From contig CAKSRS010000003.1 of the NCBI GenBank assembly GCA_934487205.1, positions 1 to 64,000 on the forward strand: DNA of 64,000 bases, written 5' to 3'. The translations under genes were made by a program, and so were the position numbers. The notes below the pieces were generated by a model. That model worked only from the letters and a program-made list of their open reading frames with translations, did not search any database and was not told the DNA's origin. Of this stretch, positions 1-8,600 are shown one piece after another (position 1 is the first letter of the stretch; each line of letters opens with the position of its first letter). Source of the stretch: an uncultured Clostridia bacterium. GTDB lineage: Bacteria > Bacillota > Clostridia > UBA1381.

Positions 1-501
1 GGCGATAACTGGCATGGCAAGATATGCAAACATCATGCATGTGTCATAAATACTCTTGAACGACGTCAGAACTTCGGCGTTCGGCATATGCGTCGCGCTC
101 ATGATATAAAGCGTATATTCCATATCGGGGTCGTTTATCGCAAGATATATGTACAGCGGCAGCTGCAGCAAGGCGCGCAGAAGATATTTTCTTTGCGGCA
201 GCATATCAAACATAAGCGTAAGCATCGAAAGATACACCAAAAAACTGCCGAACAGCGACATTTTGTATATATCCGCAAAGGACAGCCGAAGATACGCCGA
301 CAGCTGATACAGGTAATAAAAATGTTGAAAATTCAGGCTTGAATATACGCCCGCTTTACGCAAAGAGCAAAAAACGGACGCTGCTATCATAAGAAAAAAT
401 CCTGTTATTGCAAAAACGGTAAAGGATATCTGTTTATATTTGAATTTATCATGAAATATGAACGCTGCCGAAAACAGCAGTATAAGAAGTATATATACCA
501 C
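1..501 (-). CDS. membrane protein, 5' part only (unknown function)
   Basis: Reading the minus strand from a GTG at 501 gives 167 codons without a stop, running off the left edge. An AAGGAG sits 8 bases before this GTG; a second in-frame GTG at 510 overlaps that site and is less likely. The visible part is strongly hydrophobic, with about four to five membrane segments (first one at residues 2-14, then around 25-45, 75-95, 100-120 and near 150) and no recognisable catalytic motif. It is divergent from the sugar transporter operon, which would suit a membrane sensor such as a histidine kinase, but the kinase part, if any, lies outside the window. Function is therefore unassigned. Confidence 0.6.
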   Translation of the reverse strand, partial: MVYILLILLFSAAFIFHDKFKYKQISFTVFAITGFFLMIAASVFCSLRKAGVYSSLNFQHFYYLYQLSAYLRLSFADIYKMSLFGSFLVYLSMLTLMFDMLPQRKYLLRALLQLPLYIYLAINDPDMEYTLYIMSATHMPNAEVLTSFKSIYDTCMMFAYLAMPVIA

Positions 502-592
502 GAAAACCACTCCTTAATCACCATTCACCGAATTTTATCTAAATTGTAACAAATTTAATTTTGATTGTCAAGTGCTTTATACAAAATAAACA

Positions 593-617
593 AAATGTTG
601 ATGTATTATCAACATTT
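593..617. promoter_or_regulatory. perfect 10-bp inverted repeat, candidate operator/activator site
   Basis: AAATGTTGAT (593-602) and ATCAACATTT (608-617) are perfect inverted arms around a 5-base spacer. A further half-site TGTTGAT follows at 619-625. The repeat ends 19 bases upstream of the -35 hexamer of the sugar operon promoter, a position typical for an activator. The regulator is not identified. Confidence 0.5.
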
Positions 618-636
618 GTGTTGATAACGTATCATA

Positions 637-665
637 TTGACGGTGTGGGTATCTGTTGTTAAAAT
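637..665 (+). promoter_or_regulatory. sigma-A type promoter of the polysaccharide operon
   Basis: TTGACG (637-642), 17-base spacer, TAAAAT (660-665). It lies 36 bases upstream of the start codon of the sugar-binding lipoprotein at 702. Confidence 0.7.
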
Positions 666-701
666 AGATATAAAGAATACAAAAAAAGGAGATGTTTTTA
701 T

Positions 702-2087
702 ATGAAACATACAAAAAAGCTGGCAATGTTACTTTGCGGCGTCATGGGAATCGGCATGTTGGTATCAAGCTGCGGCGAGAACAAGAGTTCTGTGCAAAAG
801 GTAACAGTGTGGTCGCAGGACTCGCACAGCAAGAGCGTTGTAACCAAGCTTATTGATGGCTGGAATAACAACGAGGGCAAAGAGCTTGGCGTCGAGCTTG
901 AATACACCGTCAAGGAAGGCGATATTCAGCAGGCGACGGAAATGGCGTTTGCGTCGGGACAGGGCCCAGACCTTTATTCCTCGGCTATTATCGACAAGAA
1001 TCTGGCGGCGGGGAATATCAAATCTATTGAAGATATTAGCGGCGGAAAAGAGTGGATTGAGAGCGAATATTCCGATTATAATCTGAGCCGCAGCGAGTTC
1101 ATGGGTCCGGACGGCAAGATTTACCGCTTGCCGGGAAATATCAACACATTCGGACTGGTATATAATAAGGATATGTTCAAAAAGTACGGAATTGTTGATG
1201 AAAACGGCGAGCCTACCCCACCGGAAACATTTGAGGAAGTGCGCGAATATGCAAAGCGCATGACCGACCCGTCAAAACAGGATTACGGTATAATCATGCC
1301 GATGAAGTGGGGCGCGTTTTATGATGTGGATATCAAGCAGCTGCTCATAGGCTCCACGGGCATGAACATATTTGACCCGGTAAAGGGCGAATATAATATG
1401 GACGGATTAAAGCCGATTTGGGAAATGTATACCGGTATAAAAGAGGACGGAAGTAATTTCCCCGGTTCGGAAACACTTGATAATGATGCGGCACGTGCAT
1501 ATTTTGCGGAAAGAAATATCGGTATGAAGTTTGCGGGTTCGTTTGATGTGGGCGTGTTTAATAAGCAGTTTCCCGCAAAGTGTGATTGGGGCGTAGCGCC
1601 GTTGCCGGTTGCGGATAAAAATGCAAGACATAAACAGCACATGGGCGTTGGCGGAGGATATGCAATAAGTCCGCAGTGCGTGGAAAGAATAGGCGATGAC
1701 GCGGCGCTGAAGATTTTAAAATTCCTGTACGGCAAAGACCTTGCGCGGGAACTTTATAAGGAAGGCATGTCGATATATTACGATTCATCGGCAACGGCTG
1801 ATGTAACGCCGAATGACGGCTTAACCGGCTGGAAGGAATTTTCATCGTTTGTTGACATAAGTACGGACGGTTATGATTGCCCGAGCTTTGACATAACGGG
1901 ACAAAAGAATGCAAAGGCGGTATTTACGGAAGATGTATGGACGGGCGCGGTTGATGCAGACGCGGCGATTGCCGACCTGAACAAGCGCATGAACGACGGA
2001 ATGAAGAAGTATTATGACGAAAATAAAGATAAAGATTTCAACCGCTATTTAATTCCGGATTGGAAAAATGAAGTTATAAGCAAGTAA
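702..2087 (+). CDS. sugar ABC transporter substrate-binding lipoprotein
   Basis: A 461-residue extracellular solute-binding protein of family 1 (MalE/UgpB type). Residues 1-23 form a lipoprotein signal peptide ending in a lipobox (VSSC, Cys24), so the protein should be anchored to the outer face of the membrane. The length and motifs such as 'GPDLYSS', 'LVYNKDMFKKYGI' and 'MGVGGGYAISPQC' fit this family. It is followed at 23 bases by two MalF/MalG-type permeases; no ATPase gene is present in the operon, as is common in Clostridia where a shared MsmK-like ATPase serves many importers. The ligand is presumably an oligosaccharide released by the secreted enzymes further down the operon (inference). 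An AAAGGAG precedes the ATG. Confidence 0.93.
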   Translation: MKHTKKLAMLLCGVMGIGMLVSSCGENKSSVQKVTVWSQDSHSKSVVTKLIDGWNNNEGKELGVELEYTVKEGDIQQATEMAFASGQGPDLYSSAIIDKNLAAGNIKSIEDISGGKEWIESEYSDYNLSRSEFMGPDGKIYRLPGNINTFGLVYNKDMFKKYGIVDENGEPTPPETFEEVREYAKRMTDPSKQDYGIIMPMKWGAFYDVDIKQLLIGSTGMNIFDPVKGEYNMDGLKPIWEMYTGIKEDGSNFPGSETLDNDAARAYFAERNIGMKFAGSFDVGVFNKQFPAKCDWGVAPLPVADKNARHKQHMGVGGGYAISPQCVERIGDDAALKILKFLYGKDLARELYKEGMSIYYDSSATADVTPNDGLTGWKEFSSFVDISTDGYDCPSFDITGQKNAKAVFTEDVWTGAVDADAAIADLNKRMNDGMKKYYDENKDKDFNRYLIPDWKNEVISK

Positions 2088-2110
2088 TAAAAGGAAATGA
2101 GGGTACATTC

Positions 2111-3037
2111 GTGAGAACAAAAACAAAAAATACGGCGGGCTGCCGCAGCGCGCGGTTCAGGCAGAAGGAGCGCATGTGTTATCTGATGCTGTCGCCGCAG
2201 ATAATCGGATTTTTGGTATTTTCGATAATACCGATGCTGTGGGCGATATCGCTGTCGTGGACGAATTATGACACAATTTCCGCACGTTTTATCGGCTGGG
2301 AGAATTTTGCGTCCCTGCTGAAGGATACTACATATTGGAAAACGATAGGGACGACGTTGCTTTTTGCGGTGATGAAAATTCCGGTGGAGATACCGCTTGC
2401 GCTGATACTTGCGGTTTTGCTAAGCAGAAAGATAAAGTTTGCGGGAATGTACCGCGCGGTGTACTATTTGCCGAACATAGTCAGTACGGCGCTTATCGCG
2501 CTGATATTTTCGAATATATTCAGCGTATTCGGCGTAATGAACGGACTTTTGCAAAAGCTGGGGCTCACCACGCAGCCGATCGACTTTTTCGCAACAAAAT
2601 TATTGGCAATGCGCGTGATAGTAACGGCGGATATATGGCGGACGTTCGGGATAAATACGCTGTACTTCATCGCGGCGCTGGCGAATGTACCGCAGGACGT
2701 GTATGAATCGGCGAAAATTGACGGAGCGTCATCGCTGCGTACCTTTTTCACAATGACAATTCCGCTGATTGCGCCGACCCTGCAGATAATTCTTATGCTG
2801 TCGATAATCGGAACGCTGGGTACGAGCGAGATGGTGCTTGTTCTGACGAACGGTGCGCCGAGCGGCTCGACCTATACGGTAAATGCGTATATATTCAATA
2901 ATTATGCGCCGGGCATAGCGACAGGAAACGTAAATGTCGGTTACGGCTGTGCCATGTCGCTTGTTACGGGATTGATACTGTCGTGCGTTACGCTTTGCTA
3001 TATGACGGCGAGCAAAAAGCTGAACAATATTTATTAA
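2111..3037 (+). CDS. sugar ABC transporter permease (MalF/LplB type)
   Basis: A 308-residue inner-membrane permease with six predicted membrane segments after a basic N-terminal tail. The conserved cytoplasmic EAA loop is visible near residues 195-225 (YESAKIDGASSLRTFF then IPLIAP), which docks the ATPase subunit. A GTG start at 2111 is used; a weak GAGG lies upstream. It sits between the binding protein and the second permease, forming the usual import trio. Confidence 0.93.
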   Translation: MRTKTKNTAGCRSARFRQKERMCYLMLSPQIIGFLVFSIIPMLWAISLSWTNYDTISARFIGWENFASLLKDTTYWKTIGTTLLFAVMKIPVEIPLALILAVLLSRKIKFAGMYRAVYYLPNIVSTALIALIFSNIFSVFGVMNGLLQKLGLTTQPIDFFATKLLAMRVIVTADIWRTFGINTLYFIAALANVPQDVYESAKIDGASSLRTFFTMTIPLIAPTLQIILMLSIIGTLGTSEMVLVLTNGAPSGSTYTVNAYIFNNYAPGIATGNVNVGYGCAMSLVTGLILSCVTLCYMTASKKLNNIY

Positions 3038-3048
3038 GGAGGAACGGC

Positions 3049-3090
3049 GTGAAAAATACGCGGTGTATCGCGCCCTTTGCGGGATTTTAA
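3049..3090 (+). CDS. possible 13-residue leader peptide between the permeases
   Basis: A perfect AAGGAGG (3036-3042) overlaps the stop codon of the first permease and is followed six bases later by GTG, opening a 13-codon frame (MKNTRCIAPFAGF) that stops at 3090. The unusually long gap (142 bases) before the next permease, in an operon where gaps are mostly under 30, suggests this spacer is not inert. Part of the frame lies in the 5' arm of a long inverted repeat. Translation is not proven. Confidence 0.3.
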   Translation: MKNTRCIAPFAGF

Positions 3091-3131
3091 GTATATGCCG
3101 CCCGTAAAAAGTGAGTCGGCCTGCGTATTTT
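3053..3131 (+). repeat. 9-bp inverted repeat spanning the inter-permease spacer
   Basis: AAAATACGC (3053-3061) and GCGTATTTT (3123-3131) are exact inverted arms separated by 61 bases. Together with the adjacent hairpin cassette at 3142-3179 they fill the whole gap between the permease genes. Confidence 0.5.
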
Positions 3132-3141
3132 CCGCGCCGGA

Positions 3142-3179
3142 ATTTGTGCCGCCAAAGGAGCGGCGGAATGGAGATTAAA
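3142..3179 (+). repeat. hairpin/ribosome-binding-site cassette, copy 1
   Basis: The element starts with ATTTGTGCCGCC, folds a GCCGC/GCGGC stem and ends in GGAATGGAGATTAAA immediately before the ATG at 3180. The same arrangement recurs at 34205, 42679 and 54780, each directly before a start codon, so the GGAG inside the cassette is taken as the ribosome binding site. Confidence 0.65.
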
Positions 3180-4031
3180 ATGACAAAACAAGAAAAAACA
3201 GGCAATATTTTTGCATATATCGTTTTAACGGCAATGTTCCTTCTGACGTTGTTTCCGCTTTTGTATCTGCTGTTTGCGTCCTTTAAGACGAATGCGGAGA
3301 TTCTGACAGACCCGGGGGCAATTCTGCCGCGGCACCCTACGCTGCAGAATTATATCGATGTATGGCATTCCGATGTTTTCGATATAAGACATATGTTGTT
3401 TAACAGTATATATTACACGGTAGGAATAGTTGCGGCGACGCTCATTTCGTCGTCGCTGGGCGGATATGTGTTTGCTCGCGGCGAGTTCCGCGGAAAAAGC
3501 TTTTGGCTGGGTGCATTTTCGCTTTTAATGTTTTTCGGAATGGGGAGTATAACCATATACCCGCTTTTAAAAATTCTGAACGTGCTGCATGTACCGAAGT
3601 CGCTGCCGGGACTTATGCTTATCAGGATTTTCGGCGTAAATATCGTAAATATCTATCTTGTGCGCAGCTATATCTATTCGCTGCCGAAAGCGATAGAGGA
3701 GGCGGCGGAAATTGACGGGTGCAGTTTCGCGGGGATATTTTTTCGGGTAATAATGCCGCTTTTGATGCCGATTATGGCGACGATAGGCGTGCTTGCGTTC
3801 CAGGGGTCGTGGAATGAGTATCTGATGCCGATGATATTCACTTTGGGCGACCCGAAACAGCGGCCGTTGGTTGTCGGCGTAATAGCGCTGTCAAAATCGG
3901 GCGAGGCTGCGGCAAGCTATAATCTTGTTTTTGCCGGAACAGCGATAGCGCTTTTGCCGGTAATCGTCGCTTATGCGATAGGTAACAAATATTTTGTATC
4001 CGGCTTGGCTGCGGGCGCGGTAAAAGGATAA
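3180..4031 (+). CDS. sugar ABC transporter permease (MalG/LplC type)
   Basis: A 283-residue permease with six membrane segments. The EAA loop is seen at 'AIEEAAEIDGCSFAGIFF' followed by 'IMPLLMP'. The start at 3180 was chosen because GGAG at 3170-3173 is spaced six bases from it and the other copies of the upstream cassette use the same spacing; an ATG at 3168 is an alternative that adds four residues. It partners the permease at 2111. Confidence 0.93.
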   Translation: MTKQEKTGNIFAYIVLTAMFLLTLFPLLYLLFASFKTNAEILTDPGAILPRHPTLQNYIDVWHSDVFDIRHMLFNSIYYTVGIVAATLISSSLGGYVFARGEFRGKSFWLGAFSLLMFFGMGSITIYPLLKILNVLHVPKSLPGLMLIRIFGVNIVNIYLVRSYIYSLPKAIEEAAEIDGCSFAGIFFRVIMPLLMPIMATIGVLAFQGSWNEYLMPMIFTLGDPKQRPLVVGVIALSKSGEAAASYNLVFAGTAIALLPVIVAYAIGNKYFVSGLAAGAVKG

Positions 4032-4051
4032 TGATGAAGGAGAAAAAGCGT

Positions 4052-5575
4052 ATGAAAAAGGCGATTATACCGATTTTGGCGGGACTTTTAAGCTTTGTGC
4101 CGATTGCTGTATCGGCGGACGGCGAAATTACCGCGGAGGACTTCGAAAAATACAGTATTACCGAAAAGTACGATACTTCGCGGAAGTTTACGATAACGTA
4201 TCCGGGGCAAACGAACGCAGAAGATGTAACCACAAACTGGCTGATTAATGCTCCGGGCGGGATATACACCGGCGCGGACGCGTATGAGGGCAACGCGGCG
4301 GAAAATATCATTGCGTATTCCGAGCAGGCGGACGGAACGCTGCTTTGCGTGCCGGGCGGACTCAATAACGGCTGGCACGGCGCGTACAACTATCCCATGA
4401 ATACGATGACGGGCGGCGGTGCGGACTCGCATCTAAACCAGTTTAACAGGCGCTGCGCGGTAGTGAAAAACGGTGCAAACAAGGCGCTGCAGCTTGAGAG
4501 CGCAACGAGCCAGTATGTCAGCACGGCGGCGTGGTATTCGTATGATGAAATTGTGTTTTCGGGGCCGATTGTGTGGCAGTCGGACGTACTTGTAGAGAAT
4601 GTGGCGAAAAACGGAACTTTTGCAATGTCGTTCACGCACGGAAAATATTCCGTGCCGGAGCCGTTTATTTATCCGAGCCGTACTTGCGGGCGCAGGGATA
4701 TAACCGAGATTATAAGCTTTGTGCCGGGCGGAAAGATAATGATTTTCGGCGCCGAGGCGGGCGACTGGGAAAGCGGAAAATATTACACCGTAAAGGTAAG
4801 TGTGGACGCCGACGCGCAGCCGCCCAAGGTGACGGTAAACATAAAGGAGCGCGAATCGGGGACGGCTGTTGCAGAGGTGCAGACGACGGAACTTGGGTTT
4901 GATTTCAGCGAAAAAACCGGCGTGGACTATTATGTAAACACGCAAAAGGCGGACGCATATTCAACGAAGGTGCTGATTGATAATATTGATATCCGAAAGC
5001 TCGTATTTGTCGGAAAAATAACTGCAAACAGCGTTGCGATTAACGGAAAAGGCGTGTGCAGAATAGATTTCGGCGATAATATAGATGTTGCAACGCTGAC
5101 CGATGAAAATGTAACGGTATATAAGGGCGATACAAAAATCGAAGGTACAAGCGTGAGCCGCCTTAATCCGACGGCGGCGCGGCTTGCTTTGCCGGAACTT
5201 GAGCCGCAGACCGAGTACCGCGTGGTTATAAAGGGCGTGGCGAATATTGCGGGGATTGCCGCCGATTGTACGGCGTATTTCCATACGAAGGATTTGGTTA
5301 CGGCGAGCAATGTCAAAAAAACGGCGGACGGCGTAAGCTTTACGGCGGCGAACAATTCGGCGCATGATATAGCGGTAACGGCGGTTGTGCTTAAAATGTC
5401 GGACGGGAAAATTTTGTCCGGTGTATATTATAAGAGATTAAATATTTCTGCCGGCGGCAAGGTTAATGAAACTGTGACGGGCATGGCAGACGGCGAAAAT
5501 TCGGAAACTGTGCTGTATATAATCGACAGCATGGGCGGAATGAAGGCGGAGGCACCGTCATCTTCCGCGAAATAA
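4052..5575 (+). CDS. secreted protein with C-terminal Ig-like (SbsA-type) domain
   Basis: A 507-residue exported protein. Residues 1-21 are a signal peptide ending near AVSA. The start at 4052 has an AAGGAG nine bases upstream; an earlier ATG at 4031 overlaps the previous stop codon but would put charged residues before the signal. The middle part looks like a concanavalin-type beta-sandwich (segments such as 'IVWQSDVLVENVAKNG' and 'YYTVKVSVDADAQPPKV'). Near residue 320-420 there is an Ig-like domain of the SbsA/Big_5 kind ('LTDENVTVYKG', 'LEPQTEYRVVIKG'). No catalytic motif is recognised. A carbohydrate-binding or accessory surface role is inferred from its position between the importer and the glycosidases. 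Confidence 0.7.
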   Translation: MKKAIIPILAGLLSFVPIAVSADGEITAEDFEKYSITEKYDTSRKFTITYPGQTNAEDVTTNWLINAPGGIYTGADAYEGNAAENIIAYSEQADGTLLCVPGGLNNGWHGAYNYPMNTMTGGGADSHLNQFNRRCAVVKNGANKALQLESATSQYVSTAAWYSYDEIVFSGPIVWQSDVLVENVAKNGTFAMSFTHGKYSVPEPFIYPSRTCGRRDITEIISFVPGGKIMIFGAEAGDWESGKYYTVKVSVDADAQPPKVTVNIKERESGTAVAEVQTTELGFDFSEKTGVDYYVNTQKADAYSTKVLIDNIDIRKLVFVGKITANSVAINGKGVCRIDFGDNIDVATLTDENVTVYKGDTKIEGTSVSRLNPTAARLALPELEPQTEYRVVIKGVANIAGIAADCTAYFHTKDLVTASNVKKTADGVSFTAANNSAHDIAVTAVVLKMSDGKILSGVYYKRLNISAGGKVNETVTGMADGENSETVLYIIDSMGGMKAEAPSSSAK

Positions 5576-5600
5576 AAAGAAAACAAAAAGGAGGACGAAA

Positions 5601-8600
5601 ATGAAAACGAGAAACAAATTTTGTGCGCTTGCCGCAGCGGTAAGCTTGCTGGCAGGCATGCTGCCGATGGGGGCAGCGGCATCGGGCGGCGCGTCGATGA
5701 GTATTGATACCGATACGGTTATCAAAAATCAGTCGGCGCAGATGTACGGAATAAGTACCGATTATGCGGTAAATCTGCCGTACTTAAGCTATAATGAGGA
5801 AACGGATAAGATTGAGCAGAGTATTCAATTTAAAACTGCGATGAATGAGTACGGTTTTCCGCTGGTGCGTATCGGCGAAGGCGCGTCGGATACGTTTAAA
5901 TGGAAACAGGCGATAGGACCGTGGGCGGACAGAACCGAGCAGACCTTGTGGAACACCACGGGAAAGGTTGCGGGCGGTACGGCGGAATATGCCGAACTGT
6001 TCAGCACGATAGATGCCGGCGCGCAGTTCACCGTAACGCTTAATATGGATACGGATACGGCTCAGGACGCGGCGGATTTAGCGCAGTTTTTAACGGGCGG
6101 CGCAGACACCGAATGGGGAAAAAAGAGAATTGATTACGGTTTTGAAAAGCCGTTTAATGTTAAGGCGTATGAACTGGGTAACGAGCTTGACTGGAGCGGC
6201 GTGGGCGGCTCCGAATATACAGTTGCGCAGTACATAGCCGATTGCAAGACGTATATAGCGGCGGTACGGGCTGTTTCGCCCGATGCGAAGTTTATCGCAT
6301 TTGCCGATACGGCGAATTACAATAAGCAAAAGAGCGGCGAGGATTGGCGCGCATGGCACAAGGCAATTCTGGCGGACGCGGAGCTTGCGGGGGAAATCGA
6401 CTACATAGCGCTGCATACGTATTTTGATTTAGTGAATAACGGTCTTATGGATACGATAATTTCCGCCATAGAGGAAGATATTGCGGCAAGCGCGGGCAAG
6501 GACAGAATTAAGGTGTATCTGTCGGAATATGCGGTTTCAAATTTCACAACGCCGCACAGCATGGACTCAATTTTGGAAACAGCAAACATCTTGTCGCGTA
6601 CGATGTGGCATGACGGAATTGAAATGGCAACGTATCACGGCATATCCTCGGCGGCATGGCAGAATATTATTTATAACAGTTCCACCGGCGAAATGCGGCT
6701 TAACGGCATAGGAAATATGCTGAAAATGTTTAAAAATTACGGTGTCGGCGATGTTTTGTCCACAAACTTTACGGGTTTTGTGAAAAACACAAACAGCACC
6801 GCGTCGGGCGTTGCGGCTCGGGCGGCGGACGGGAAAATAAAAGTTATAATGACGAATGATTCGGCATCGGAACTGCCCGTTAAGCTGAACTTCAGCGACA
6901 GTGCGGAGTATCAGCTGAATGACGAGATGATAATAACCGCATCCGAACCGGAAAAATCGGGTAAAGATGTTAAAACGCAAAAGTATACATATGCATCGCC
7001 GAGTGTCGTAACGCAGTACACAATGCCGAAATATTCGGTATGTGCGATTACGCTTGAAAAGCGTAAAAATGTGACAAAAACAACGCTTTACAGCAATGAT
7101 TTTTCAAATGACGAGACATATACGGTGTACGGCAGCGACAGCGCACAGGTTGCGGACGGCAAACTGTCCTTCACGGGAAGTGCGCTCGGTGCGAACTATG
7201 TTTATCTCCCGTACAAAAATGAAAATGCGTCTTTCAGATTTGAGGCGGATATTACGGTTGATGAAATTTTAGATGAAGAAAACGAAAACGGAATTTTAAT
7301 AAATTCATCTAAAAATGACGGCGAGTTCAACGACGGAAATCTGATAAAGATAAAGGGCGGAACGGTTACGGAAGTAACATATGAAAACGGTAATCAGGGA
7401 GAAACTCTTGGCGAAGGCACGACAGACCCGCTCGAGAGCGAAAAAACGATACATATTGTGTATGACAAAACCGCGGAGGGCAGCGTCAGCTTTTCGATAA
7501 ACGGCGCGGAAGTTTATTCCCGCAGCGGCGGCGTTAAAAATAGCGCGGGCTATATCGGATTTTTGTTTGCCGACAGCTACAGCGTGGATAATGCAGAGAT
7601 TTCGAACTACTCCGCAGAGGAAATTGAAAAGACGGAAATCAAAAAGACATTTACCTATGAGGAAAACTTTGACGAACTTGCCGACGGCACAATGCCGGAA
7701 GGATGGGAAGTTATGTCAAGCGAGCTGACGGCGGGTGTGCAGGACGGCGCATTCGTGGTAGACGCAATTAACAGCGAATGGGATAAAACATATGATGTTA
7801 TTCAGTTTACCAACCTCGGCAATGTGCAAAGAGACGGACTTGTTATGGAGGCGGATTTCACCATGCTTTCCTACAATACAAGTGCTAAGGGTTACGGACA
7901 AAGACCGTTTGCCGGATTTGCGCATACCGTTGACGGCGAGAAAATGGGAAGTATCGGTCATTTGAGCTTTTATCCGCAGAGTGAGGCACGGGAATACGGT
8001 TCAAGCAGTACCCCGACGGGCAGTACGGTTGATTTGGGCGGCGAAGCTTATGCCGCGGGCACCAAAACATTGCACTTAAAAGCGGTGTACGGCGCGAAGG
8101 GCAGTCCGGATTTGTACATTGACGGTACAAAAGTTTCGTACTATAATATTTCTGATACATCGGTTAATATGGGAAAAATCGGTCTTGCGGGATATCTGAC
8201 AAAGTTCAAGATTGATAATCTTAAAATCACGGGAATAAAGAGCGAAGTTTACAGTGCGTCCGACGTTACGGAGATAACCGTTCCGTTTGATTACGAGGAA
8301 AACTTTGATAATATTGCCGAGGGTTCATTGCCGGCGGGCTGGTATGTAGGCGATATAAACGGCGATACACCAACAATTTCCGCATCGGTAAACGGCGGTA
8401 AGCTTGTAATGAAAAACAGCGAATGGTGGCACGGCGACTACATGGTATTCGGAAACCTGGGCGAAGTTTATAATAACGGCGTTACGGTAGAATTTGATGT
8501 GACCGCAACAACGAAAACGGTGTCAAGCAGTACTCAGAATGTAACCAATAATGCGGGTGTAGGTCCGGCATACGCGATTGGCGAGACGGACGGAAAAGCC

